The position numbers and the translations under genes were made by a program. This document shows positions 8,891-16,924 of a stretch of 64,000 nt of DNA, in pieces (the first letter of the stretch is position 1; each line of letters opens with the position of its first letter). The stretch comes from Actinopolyspora mzabensis (GTDB lineage: Bacteria > Actinomycetota > Actinomycetes > Mycobacteriales > Pseudonocardiaceae), in assembly GCF_900101095.1 (NCBI RefSeq), contig NZ_FNFM01000001.1:1-64000 (forward strand), read 5' to 3'. Below the pieces are notes generated by a model. It had not been told where the DNA came from and did not search any database. It saw only the letters and a program-made list of their open reading frames with translations.

Positions 8891-10293
8891 GGAGAAACGG
8901 ACAGTCGCGCGCACCGGCTCCGACCCGTTCGCTCGGGCACGTCGCGGTACTCGGCGGAAGCGTGGCCGGACTGCTGACCGCCCACGCTCTCGCGGGGCAC
9001 GCCGAACGGGTCACCGTCCTGGAACGTGATCACTACCCGGACACCCCCGTCGCCCGAGGTGGAGTCCCGCAGTCCCCGCACACCCACGTGCTGCTCACCA
9101 GCGGTATCAGAGCGCTGGACGAGCTGCTTCCCGAACTCTCGCCGTCGCTGCGCCGGGAAGGCGCCCCGTCGCTGTCGGTTCCGGCCGACCTCGGGGTGTG
9201 GCAGGCCGGGCAGTGGGTGTCCCGGCAGCATCACTCGGAGCCGGTGGTCACCGCCTCACGACCGTTGCTGGAGCACCTGATCCGCCGCTGCGTGCTGCAG
9301 CGCCACCCCCGCATCGACGTCAGGACCTCGGCTCGGGTGACCGGCCTGCTCGGCGACTCCGAACACGTCGCGGGAGTCGCTTTCCGCGAGCGCGGGTCCG
9401 AACGCGGCGAACAGCGGGAACTCGACGCCGACCTGGTGGTCGATGCCACCGGGCGGACGAGCAGAACTCCCGAGTGGCTGGACGCTCTCGGCGTCACCGT
9501 CCCCCAGGAGGAGGTACTGGCGACCGGCCGTGCCTACGCCACGTGCTCCTTCCGCACCGACAGCAGCGAGCCGCTCGACCGCGTGAGCGGCTTCTACCTC
9601 GTGCCCGACGCGACGCAGCCGCTGGGAGCCATCATGTTGCCCGCGGAGGGCGACCGCATGATGGTGACGCTGTCCGGCCCCCGCGCGAATCCACCTCCCA
9701 CCGATCCGGACGGTTTCGTGGAGTTCGCCCGCGCGCTTCCGCACCCGGAGCCCCACCGGTGGCTGCGGCAGGCCGAACCGCTCACCCGCCCGGTCGGGTA
9801 CCGGCACACCGCGAACAGGCGTCGTCGCTACGACCGCGCTTCCGGACTCCCGAGCGGTTTCCTCGTCGTCGGTGACGCCCTCTGCGCGTTCAACCCCGTC
9901 TACGGGCAGGGGATCTCTGTCGCGGCCATGAACGCCGTGGCCCTGTCCCGGCAGCTGGCCGCGAGCGGGAACCGACTCACGACGCGTCGAGCCCAGCGGG
10001 CGGTGCTGGCCTCGGCACGTGGCGCCTGGGACGTCGCCACCGGCGCGGACAGTCCCATGCCCGGAGCCGAGGGGAACGCGCTGCGCGACGGCCCCGCCGA
10101 TCGGGTCCTCGACCGGTACCTCGAACGGGTACGCGAACGGGTGCCCGGCGATCCGGTGGTGTGCCGCGCGTTTCGCGACGTCCTCTTCCTGCTGGCACCG
10201 CCCAGCAGTCTGCTGACCTCCCGGCGGGTACTGCGTCGTGCGCTGTTCCGCCCGACGACCCCGACTCCCGATGAGCTACCGACCCGCGATTGA
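8884..10293 (+). CDS. FAD-dependent epoxidase/oxidoreductase, squalene-epoxidase-like
   Basis: 469-residue flavoprotein of the GR2/PHBH-related fold. The N-terminal dinucleotide motif GGSVAGLLTAHAL (about 23-35) is followed by ERDHYPD, and the C-terminal FAD motif is GDALCAFNPVYGQGIS. This type occurs in bacterial terpenoid and meroterpenoid clusters, where it epoxidises the terminal alkene of a prenyl chain before cyclisation. That role fits the Pyr4-like cyclase at 16925. The GTG start at 8884 overlaps the last codons of the dioxygenase-like gene; GTG is followed directly by TTG, which could also initiate. Confidence 0.85.
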   Translation: MLRRNGQSRAPAPTRSLGHVAVLGGSVAGLLTAHALAGHAERVTVLERDHYPDTPVARGGVPQSPHTHVLLTSGIRALDELLPELSPSLRREGAPSLSVPADLGVWQAGQWVSRQHHSEPVVTASRPLLEHLIRRCVLQRHPRIDVRTSARVTGLLGDSEHVAGVAFRERGSERGEQRELDADLVVDATGRTSRTPEWLDALGVTVPQEEVLATGRAYATCSFRTDSSEPLDRVSGFYLVPDATQPLGAIMLPAEGDRMMVTLSGPRANPPPTDPDGFVEFARALPHPEPHRWLRQAEPLTRPVGYRHTANRRRRYDRASGLPSGFLVVGDALCAFNPVYGQGISVAAMNAVALSRQLAASGNRLTTRRAQRAVLASARGAWDVATGADSPMPGAEGNALRDGPADRVLDRYLERVRERVPGDPVVCRAFRDVLFLLAPPSSLLTSRRVLRRALFRPTTPTPDELPTRD

Positions 10294-10458
10294 CGATCGT
10301 CGCAGAGAGTGAGAGCGCAACGCCATGTCACGCGACAGCTCACCGGCCCGACCCGGCGCCGAGGGGTACCGGACGGCCACCGAAGTGGACCAGCCGGCCG
10401 CTCCGTTCCGCGCTCGGTGCGGCGGAGGAACATCCCACGCCGACACGGTGGTGGTTCC

Positions 10459-11484
10459 ATGAGTACGACGCACGCGGAACGGTCCCCCGACGCGCTCGAC
10501 GCGGGCATCGCGCTGGTGCGCCCCGCGCTGCGCGCCGCGGTGCGTGACTACCTGTCCCACGAGACGGAACTGGTCGCCGGCTACCACCACGGATGGTCCG
10601 ACGAACAGGGCAGGCCCACCGAGGAGTGGAGCGGCAAACTCGTACGCCCGTCCCTGGCCCTGCTGTCAGCGCGGAGCACGGGCGCCGACCCGGCGGACGG
10701 GGTGGCCGCTGCGGTGGCGGTGGAGCTGGTGCACAACTTCTCGCTGCTGCACGACGACATCATGGACAACGACTCGGCCCGGCGCGGCAGGGCGACCGCG
10801 TGGACGCTGTTCGGGGTGCCGCGGGCGATCCTGGCCGGTGACGCGCTGCTGGCCGCGGCCACCGGGGTGCTGCTCGACAGCGGGAAACCGGGTGCCGGAA
10901 CCGCGGCCAACTCCCTGGCCACGGCGACGCGGCGCATGATCAGCGGTCAGGCCGCCGACGTCGAGTTCGAGCGGCGGGACGACGTGACACTGGACGAGTG
11001 CCTGCGCATGGCGGGCGACAAGACCGGTGCGCTGCTTTCCTGCGCGTGTTCGATCGGCGCTGAACTGCTCGGCGCGGAGGCGGAACTGCTACACCGCCTC
11101 GCCCGGTTCGGTGAACACATCGGAGTCGCTTTCCAACTGGTCGACGATCTGCTCGGGATCTGGGGCGAGCCGGAACGCACCGGCAAGCAGGTGCTGGCGG
11201 ACATCAGGGTGCGCAAGAAGTCACTGCCGCTGGTGTTCGCGCTGAACGAGGGCGGCTCGGACGAGCTCTCGGCGCTGTACCACGGTTCCGAGCCGTTGGA
11301 CGAGAAGCAGGTGCACCGCGTCGCCGAACTGGTGGAACGCGCCGGTGGTCGCGAGTGGACCCACGAGGAGCTGGCGCGCCGGGTGGCGGGCGCGCGCGAA
11401 TGCCTGGAACACGACGGCCTGCCGCGGTCCGTGCGCGAGGAACTGCTGGAAATGGCCGCCTTCCTCACCGACCGGAGGTTCTGA
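10459..11484 (+). CDS. Polyprenyl diphosphate synthase (GGPP/FPP-type)
   Basis: 341-residue class I trans-prenyl synthase. It has a canonical KLVRP segment (SGKLVRPSLALL), the first Asp-rich motif DDIMD at 99-103 (LLHDDIMDND) and the second, DDLLGIWG, around D229. Unlike the homologue at 7242, all diphosphate-binding motifs are intact, so this is the likely producer of the C15 or C20 chain. Chain length cannot be fixed by eye; the residues before the first motif (HNFSLL) are the usual determinants. It lies 165 bp after the epoxidase, and the ATG at 10459 (MSTTHAERSPD) was chosen because upstream in-frame sequence is not family-like. Confidence 0.92.
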   Translation: MSTTHAERSPDALDAGIALVRPALRAAVRDYLSHETELVAGYHHGWSDEQGRPTEEWSGKLVRPSLALLSARSTGADPADGVAAAVAVELVHNFSLLHDDIMDNDSARRGRATAWTLFGVPRAILAGDALLAAATGVLLDSGKPGAGTAANSLATATRRMISGQAADVEFERRDDVTLDECLRMAGDKTGALLSCACSIGAELLGAEAELLHRLARFGEHIGVAFQLVDDLLGIWGEPERTGKQVLADIRVRKKSLPLVFALNEGGSDELSALYHGSEPLDEKQVHRVAELVERAGGREWTHEELARRVAGARECLEHDGLPRSVREELLEMAAFLTDRRF

Positions 11485-11616
11485 TCGAGCCCTTTCGGAG
11501 CGGGACTCCGCTCTACCCGGGAACTCGCCGGGTCGAGGCCCCGCGCTGACTTCCCCGGGCCCCGAACCCGGTGGAGACGTCCGTTGCTCACCACTTCAGC
11601 AAGAGGGAAAGACCCC

Positions 11617-12813
11617 ATGAACGAGCCCAAACCACTACCCATCGCCGCGCGTGCGGAAGGGTGCCCCTTCACCCCAGCCGACGAGCTGTACGAGATGCAG
11701 CGGTCGGAGGAACTGCCGCGGATCATGGTGCCCAGCCCGCTGCTGGACGAGTTCGAGGCGGCCACGATCACTCGCTACGAGGACGCCAAGAACGCGCTCA
11801 GCGACACCAGGCTGCGGATGGGATTCGTCTTCGACCCCGAGGCGCCGCGGACCATGCTCAACCAGCCGGGCAACCTGCTCAACTACAACGGTGCCGACCA
11901 CTCCCGGCTGCGACGCATGCTCACGGGAGCCTTCACCGTCAAGCGGGTGCGCTCGTTGCGGCCGATGATCGAGCGGATCGTCTCGGACCGGCTGGACGCG
12001 GTGGAGCAGGCAGGTGCCGGTGCCGACCTCGTGCAGCTGTTCAGCACCCCCATCCCCACGCTGGTGATCTGCGAACTGCTGGGAGTGCCCTACGCGGACC
12101 GCGCGGACTTCCAGCATCGCGCCCAGGTCGGACTGGACGTCAACACCAGCCGTGAGACCCAGATCCGGAACCTGGCCGAGATGGACGAGTACATGGCCAC
12201 GCTCATCGCGTCCCACCGCGAGAGCCCCGGCGACAACCTGCTGGGGAGCGTGGTGCGGGAGCACGGCGACGAACTGACCGACGACGAGCTGGTCGGGATC
12301 GGCAACATGCTGCTGATAGCCGGGCACGAGACCACGGCCAGCATGCTCTCCGCGAGCACCACGCTGCTGCTGCGCAACCCGGATCAGCTCGCGGTGGTGC
12401 GCGACGAGCCCGACGCGGTGGACGGGGCCGTGGAGGAGCTGTTGCGCTACTGCTCCCCGGCCACCGCGATGCCACGACAGGCGGCGGCGGACATGTCCGT
12501 GCGCGACCAGGAGATCGGGGAAGGCGAACGCGTCGTGGTCTCGGTGCTGGCCGCCAACCGCGATCTGCCGGAGGCCGAGGAGCGGGACCTGGACGAGCTG
12601 GACGTGCGCAATCCCCCGAAGCACCACGTCACCTTCGGTTACGGCGCCCACCAGTGTCTCGGCCAGCAGCTGGCGCGCATGGAGCTGCGCATCGCGCTGC
12701 CCGCGCTGTTCAACAGGTTCCCCACGCTGCGGTTCGCCTGCCCGGAGGAGGACATCGAGTACCGGACCAAGGCGCTGGTCTTCGGGGTGCGCAACCTGCC
12801 GGTCACCTGGTGA
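11617..12813 (+). CDS. Cytochrome P450
   Basis: 398-residue bacterial class I P450. The I-helix oxygen-binding motif is AGHETTAS, the ExxR motif lies in EELLRY, and the haem loop is FGYGAHQCLGQQLAR with the thiolate ligand C347. AAGAGGG precedes the ATG by about 8 nt. The ferredoxin gene 107 bp downstream is the probable electron donor. It would hydroxylate the terpenoid or aromatic part of the product; the substrate cannot be deduced. Confidence 0.96.
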   Translation: MNEPKPLPIAARAEGCPFTPADELYEMQRSEELPRIMVPSPLLDEFEAATITRYEDAKNALSDTRLRMGFVFDPEAPRTMLNQPGNLLNYNGADHSRLRRMLTGAFTVKRVRSLRPMIERIVSDRLDAVEQAGAGADLVQLFSTPIPTLVICELLGVPYADRADFQHRAQVGLDVNTSRETQIRNLAEMDEYMATLIASHRESPGDNLLGSVVREHGDELTDDELVGIGNMLLIAGHETTASMLSASTTLLLRNPDQLAVVRDEPDAVDGAVEELLRYCSPATAMPRQAAADMSVRDQEIGEGERVVVSVLAANRDLPEAEERDLDELDVRNPPKHHVTFGYGAHQCLGQQLARMELRIALPALFNRFPTLRFACPEEDIEYRTKALVFGVRNLPVTW

Positions 12814-12837
12814 GTGCCGCTTTCCGACGTCGCGGCC

Positions 12838-12905
12838 CCGCGGCGGAGCCGGCGGGAGGTTCCGCCGGGCGAGCGACCCGACAACCCGACCGGAGAACTT
12901 CGATG
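12838..12905 (+). repeat. Partial copy of dispersed repeat family A
   Basis: The segment GCCGGCGGGAGGTTCCGCC and its flanks match the distal part of the 32855-32975 element in the same orientation (GAGCCGGCGGGAGGTTCCGC, then GAGCG/GAGCA and a CCGACCGG-type end). The TAGCGACCTAC core is absent. It sits in the short P450-ferredoxin spacer. Confidence 0.5.
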
Positions 12906-12919
12906 AGGAGGTCACGAGA

Positions 12920-13129
12920 GTGAACGTCGACGTGGACCAGCCCCGCTGCGTGGCAGCGGGCCACTGCGTCTCGGCCGCTCCCGAGGTGTTCGACCAGCGT
13001 GACGAGGACGGGGTGGTGGTCCTGCTGGACGAGACCCCCGGCGAGCACGAGCACGAGCGGGTCCGCGAGGCCGCGCTGCTGTGCCCCTCGGCCGCCATCA
13101 CGGTGCGGGAGGGCGAGCGGCCGTCATGA
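12920..13129 (+). CDS. Small 3Fe-4S-type ferredoxin
   Basis: 69-residue acidic ferredoxin. The spacing CVAAGHC...CPSAAI gives three conserved Cys (about C10, C16, C54) with Ala/Gly where a fourth ligand would be, as in 3Fe-4S ferredoxins that serve actinobacterial P450s. The GTG start has GGAGG 8 nt upstream. It follows the P450 gene directly, so the two are probably partners. The stop TGA overlaps the ATG of a 38-codon open frame (ATGA). Confidence 0.93.
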   Translation: MNVDVDQPRCVAAGHCVSAAPEVFDQRDEDGVVVLLDETPGEHEHERVREAALLCPSAAITVREGERPS

Positions 13130-13242
13130 GCGATGCGCCCGCGGTCGGGGCCTCGGCGGCCGGACCGCTCACCACGGCGGGCCGCTTCCCGCGCCACGGG
13201 CCCGCCAGTCGTTTCCCCCGAGTCCGATCGTCGCTGGAGTAA
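13126..13242 (+). CDS. Possible 38-residue small protein
   Basis: The ATG overlaps the ferredoxin stop (ATGA) and the frame runs to a TAA 3 bp before the monooxygenase start, filling the whole gap. The predicted peptide is rich in Ala, Arg and Pro, has no recognisable domain and could be chance. The perfect fit with coupling on both sides is the only argument for it; it may act mainly to couple translation. Confidence 0.25.
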   Translation: MSDAPAVGASAAGPLTTAGRFPRHGPASRFPRVRSSLE

Positions 13243-13245
13243 CCG

Positions 13246-15069
13246 ATGCCCGACCACGAAATCCCGGTACTCGTCGTGGGGGGAGGTGGCTGTGGTCTGT
13301 CCACATCGATCTTCCTGTCCGATCTCGGTGTCGAGCACCTTCTCGTGGAACGCCGCGAGTCGCCCTCGGCGTTGCCACGAGCCCACTACCTGAACCAGCG
13401 GACGATGGAGATCTTCCGCCAGCACGGCCTCGCGGCGGAGGTCTACCACGGCAGCGCACCGCTGGAGAACATGAGCGAGGTCGTCTGGCGCACCTCGCTG
13501 GCCGGTGACGGAGAGCTGGACGCACTGGATCTGCACCGGATGGACGCGTTCGGTGGTGGCTCGACGGCGGGACCCTACCTGGCCGACAGCCCCTGCCCTT
13601 CGACCAACTTCCCGCAGCACCGGCTCGAACCGCTGCTGCACCGGCACGCCGTGGAGCGGGCACCAGACGGCGTGCTGTTCGGCCACGTGATGGAGGAGTT
13701 CACCAGGGACGAGTCCGGCGTGACCGCCGTGGTGACCGAGAGTTCCACCGGACACCGCTTCACCGTTCGTGCCCGCTATCTCGTCGCGGCCGACGGCGGG
13801 CGCGGCATCGGTGACGAGCTCGGTGTGGAAATGACGGGGGAGGGCGGCGCGCTCGACGTGGTGTCCGTCCACTTCAGCGCGGACCTCGCCGAGTGGTGGC
13901 CCGGTGACTCGGTGCTGATGACCAACTTCGTCGGCATGGACGGCGGCCCCATCTCCCGATACGGAATGGTCGCCCTCGGGCCGGAGTGGGGACTGAAGTG
14001 CCGGGAGTGGGCGCTGCACTTCCATCCGGCCCCCGACAGCGAGTTGGACCTCGGTGAGGAGGCCATGCTCGAGCGGGTTCGGCAGCTGCTCAAGCTGCCC
14101 GACCTGGACCTGGAGATACACCGGGTGAGCAACTACCGGCCCGAGGGCGTCGTGGCCGGGACCTTCCGCGTCGGCAACGTTTTCCTCGCCGGCGATGCGG
14201 CCCACCGCCAGCCACCCGCCACCGGTCTCGGGCTGAACTCCGCGATCCAGGACGGACACAACCTCGCCTGGAAACTCGGTGCGGTGCTCGACGGCACCGC
14301 CGATCGACGACTGCTGGACACCTACGAGGCGGAGCGGCTTCCGGTGGCACGCCGCAACGTGAGCTGGGCGATGTACGCCTTCCGCAACCACGCGGTGGCC
14401 CACGCGGGACTCGGCCTGCTGCCGGGTCAGCCGCTGGAATCGGCCCGCGCCACCATTCGCGCGTTGTTCTCCGACACCCCGATGGGGCGGACGCGGCGGG
14501 CGAGGGCAGCGGAGGTCTTCGCCACGCAGCGGGTGGAGTACCAGGCGCACGACATCGAGATCGGATTCGCCTACGAGGAAGGTGCGCTGGTTCCCGACGG
14601 GACACCCCCGCCGGACAGGGACCCCATGGGGTGTGGGCACCGGCCGATGACCAGGCCGGGACACCGGCTGCCGCACGCCCGCCTCGCGCGGGGCGGGGAC
14701 GTGTCCACGCACGACCTCGTCGGAGCCCACGGCGGCTTCGTGCTGTTCACCGGTGAACAGGGCGGTTCCTGGACGGCGGCGGCCGAACGCGTGGCCGAGG
14801 ACTACGGCGTGTCGCTGGCCGTCGTGCCCATCGGGGAGCACGACCCCGGCGAGCAGGACGAGGACGCGACCGGGGCCAACGGGCACGTCGACGTCGACGG
14901 CACCTGGCGGGAGACGGCGGGCCTCGGCACCGGAGGCGCGGTGCTGGTGCGCCCCGACAACCACGTCGCCTGGCGCGCCACCGAGGACGGCACCGACAGC
15001 GAGGCGCGGCTGCACGACGCGTTCGGCCGAATCCTCGGCCGCACCGTCACGAGCGGGGCGGGGAGCTGA
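13246..15069 (+). CDS. FAD-dependent aromatic hydroxylase, TfdB/phenol hydroxylase-like
   Basis: 607-residue class A flavin monooxygenase. GGGGCGLSTSIFLSDLG is the Rossmann motif, the DG-type motif lies around VAADGGRGIGDELG, and the second FAD motif is GNVFLAGDAAHRQPP. The C-terminal thioredoxin-like domain (about 430-600) contains TRPGHRLPHARL, as in 2,4-dichlorophenol 6-monooxygenase (TfdB). It would hydroxylate a phenolic or related aromatic ring. It sits between the ferredoxin and the epoxide-hydrolase-fold gene, whose GTG begins 2 bp after this stop. Confidence 0.9.
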   Translation: MPDHEIPVLVVGGGGCGLSTSIFLSDLGVEHLLVERRESPSALPRAHYLNQRTMEIFRQHGLAAEVYHGSAPLENMSEVVWRTSLAGDGELDALDLHRMDAFGGGSTAGPYLADSPCPSTNFPQHRLEPLLHRHAVERAPDGVLFGHVMEEFTRDESGVTAVVTESSTGHRFTVRARYLVAADGGRGIGDELGVEMTGEGGALDVVSVHFSADLAEWWPGDSVLMTNFVGMDGGPISRYGMVALGPEWGLKCREWALHFHPAPDSELDLGEEAMLERVRQLLKLPDLDLEIHRVSNYRPEGVVAGTFRVGNVFLAGDAAHRQPPATGLGLNSAIQDGHNLAWKLGAVLDGTADRRLLDTYEAERLPVARRNVSWAMYAFRNHAVAHAGLGLLPGQPLESARATIRALFSDTPMGRTRRARAAEVFATQRVEYQAHDIEIGFAYEEGALVPDGTPPPDRDPMGCGHRPMTRPGHRLPHARLARGGDVSTHDLVGAHGGFVLFTGEQGGSWTAAAERVAEDYGVSLAVVPIGEHDPGEQDEDATGANGHVDVDGTWRETAGLGTGGAVLVRPDNHVAWRATEDGTDSEARLHDAFGRILGRTVTSGAGS

Positions 15070-15071
15070 TC

Positions 15072-15461
15072 GTGTCCGCCACAGCACATCGGAGTCTGGT
15101 TCGTGAGTTCCTGGGCCGAATGGGGCCCTCCCCGGCCGATGTCCGTTCCGCCGTGGAGAGTTTCCTGACCGAGGACTGCGTCTGGGAGAACCCCGGTTCC
15201 CCGGTCTGCCACGGCAAACGGCGGATCCTGGAGATGATGCCCGCCGACTTCGCCCAGCTGAGGGTGCGATTCCGGCACATCGTCACCACCGGCGAGACCG
15301 TGCTCGTCGAACGGGTCGAGGACATGCTCCGTGCGGACGGCAGTCCCATCGCGCTGAACCTGAAGGTCATGGCCGCGTTCGAGATCCGGGACGGTCGCAT
15401 CAGCGCGTGGCGCGACTACTTCGACATCACCAACCTGATATCCGATCCGCCCGACTGGTGA
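15072..15461 (+). CDS. Limonene-1,2-epoxide hydrolase/SnoaL-like protein
   Basis: 129-residue alpha+beta-barrel protein of the NTF2-like superfamily. The N-terminal helix, CVWENPGSPVCHGK, the ERVEDMLRADG strand pair and the terminal WRDYFDITNL match the limonene epoxide hydrolase branch, in which Asp-Arg-Asp residues activate water. It could open an epoxide formed by the 8884 flavoprotein, or act as a cyclase or dehydratase as other SnoaL proteins do. It starts 2 bp after the preceding hydroxylase and is surely co-translated. Confidence 0.82.
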   Translation: MSATAHRSLVREFLGRMGPSPADVRSAVESFLTEDCVWENPGSPVCHGKRRILEMMPADFAQLRVRFRHIVTTGETVLVERVEDMLRADGSPIALNLKVMAAFEIRDGRISAWRDYFDITNLISDPPDW

Positions 15462-15575
15462 CTCCCGGAGGGGGGCATTCCTCGTCGCGATCACGCCACG
15501 GAGGGCCCGCGGAGCGGCCCCGAGGTGTGCGGGTAGGGCGCGAATCGACAACGACACACTCCAGGAGGCAGCCGT

Positions 15576-16769
15576 ATGACGAGTCCGACCGAGGACACCA
15601 AGGAGCTGCGCGACGAGCTGCTGGAACGGGTCCGATCGATCGGACCGGTACTGGCGGACGGCGTTCCCGACGGGGATCGCGAGCGCAGGCTTCCGGACGC
15701 CACCGTTCGGGCGATCGAGGAGTCCCGGGTGGGCAGACTCTGGACGGCCCGCCGCTACGGCGGGCTGGAGACGGGGGTGCGCACCCTGAGCGAGGTGACC
15801 AAGGCACTCTCGCACTACTGCCCCTCCACCTCGTGGGTCGTCAACAACATCAACGGATCCAACCTGTTCGCGAGCAGGTTCCCCGTGCGCGCCCAGGACG
15901 AGGTGTTCGGTGAGGCCCCCGGGGCGAAGCTCGCCTCGATCTTCGTCGCTGCCGGCGAGCTGGTTCCGGCCGAAGGGGGGTACTCGCTGACCGGCAAGTG
16001 GCCCTACGCCTCGGGCATCCTGCACGACGACTGGGCGATACTGAGCGCTAAGGAACTCGACAGCGGCGGCGAGACCGTGCGCCCGGTGTCCGTGCTCGTT
16101 CCCGTCGGCGATCTCGGTATCGAGGACACCTGGTTCACCGTCGGCATGCGGGCCACCGGAAGTCACACCGTCGTGGCCGAGGACGTCCACGTCCCCGAGC
16201 ACCGGGTGATTCCCGCCGAGATACAGCTGGGGCGGCAGCACAGCACCGACCTCGAGCTGAACCCGCTGTTCCGGTCCCCGGCGGTGGCGGCCATGGCGGT
16301 CATCTGCGCCTCCGTCGTGCTCGGCATCGGGCAGGCCGCGCTCTCCTGCGTGGTCGAGAAGGCGCCGTCGCGCAAGATCCCGCCGAGCACCTACGCCAGC
16401 CAGCCCGAATCCCCGACGTTCGTCTCGGAACTGGGACGCACGGCACTGAACATCGACGCCGCCGAGATGCATGTGCGTCGGTCGGCCGACGCGATCGACG
16501 CGGCCGCCGAGCGGGCGGTCTCGGTCCCCGAGAACGAACTGCGCAGGATTCGCGGCGACGCGGCGCACTCGGTGAAGCTGATAACCGGGGCGCTGGACGA
16601 GTTGATGTGGGCCTACGGCGCCTCGGCCTTCGCCGAGGCGAGCCCGATGCAGCAGTACTGGCGCGATGCCAACACCGCGGCCAGGCACGCCATGCTCAAC
16701 GTGCAGGTGGGCCACGAGCTCTACGGTGGTTCGTTCTTCGGGCTGGATTCGATCGTTCCCGGGCTTTAG
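15576..16769 (+). CDS. Acyl-CoA dehydrogenase-fold flavin-dependent monooxygenase (class D)
   Basis: 397-residue protein with the three-domain acyl-CoA dehydrogenase fold: an N-terminal helical domain, a beta domain (GYSLTGKWPYASGILHDDWA; WFTVGMRATGSHTVVAEDV) and a C-terminal four-helix domain ending ELYGGSFFGLDSIVPGL. This pattern is that of HsaA/HpaB-type two-component hydroxylases, not of true dehydrogenases. XiaF of xiamycin biosynthesis, which hydroxylates an indole sesquiterpenoid, belongs to the same fold, making an indolic or phenolic substrate attractive here. No flavin reductase gene is seen nearby. CCAGGAGG precedes the ATG. Confidence 0.87.
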   Translation: MTSPTEDTKELRDELLERVRSIGPVLADGVPDGDRERRLPDATVRAIEESRVGRLWTARRYGGLETGVRTLSEVTKALSHYCPSTSWVVNNINGSNLFASRFPVRAQDEVFGEAPGAKLASIFVAAGELVPAEGGYSLTGKWPYASGILHDDWAILSAKELDSGGETVRPVSVLVPVGDLGIEDTWFTVGMRATGSHTVVAEDVHVPEHRVIPAEIQLGRQHSTDLELNPLFRSPAVAAMAVICASVVLGIGQAALSCVVEKAPSRKIPPSTYASQPESPTFVSELGRTALNIDAAEMHVRRSADAIDAAAERAVSVPENELRRIRGDAAHSVKLITGALDELMWAYGASAFAEASPMQQYWRDANTAARHAMLNVQVGHELYGGSFFGLDSIVPGL

Positions 16770-16841
16770 TGAGGTGTGGGGGCTCGGTTCTCGTGGGGTC
16801 GGGCGGGCCGAACCCCCGTGACGGCTGCTCAGGAGGTGTTC

Positions 16842-16898
16842 GTGGTGCTGTCGGGTTCGTCGTTCGCGCCGTTCGAGAGAGGTACGGAATCGAGTTGA
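16842..16898 (+). CDS. Possible 18-codon leader peptide upstream of the cyclase
   Basis: AGGAGG lies immediately upstream of GTG at 16842 and is the best ribosome site in the gap. The frame reads 18 codons and stops at a TGA that overlaps a TTG (TTGA, 16895) in the cyclase frame. This may be a leader that couples translation into the membrane cyclase, or a chance match. The cyclase's own ATG at 16925 lacks a Shine-Dalgarno. Confidence 0.25.
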   Translation: MVLSGSSFAPFERGTESS

Positions 16899-16924
16899 GC
16901 TGGTTACCACCGTTCCTGGTCCCG

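Noticed and set aside
11635-15087. A 1150-codon open frame on the minus strand opposite the P450-ferredoxin-hydroxylase genes
   Set aside because: It is a mirror of well-supported plus-strand genes in GC-rich DNA; the translation is repetitive in His, Gly, Arg and Val and has no domain.
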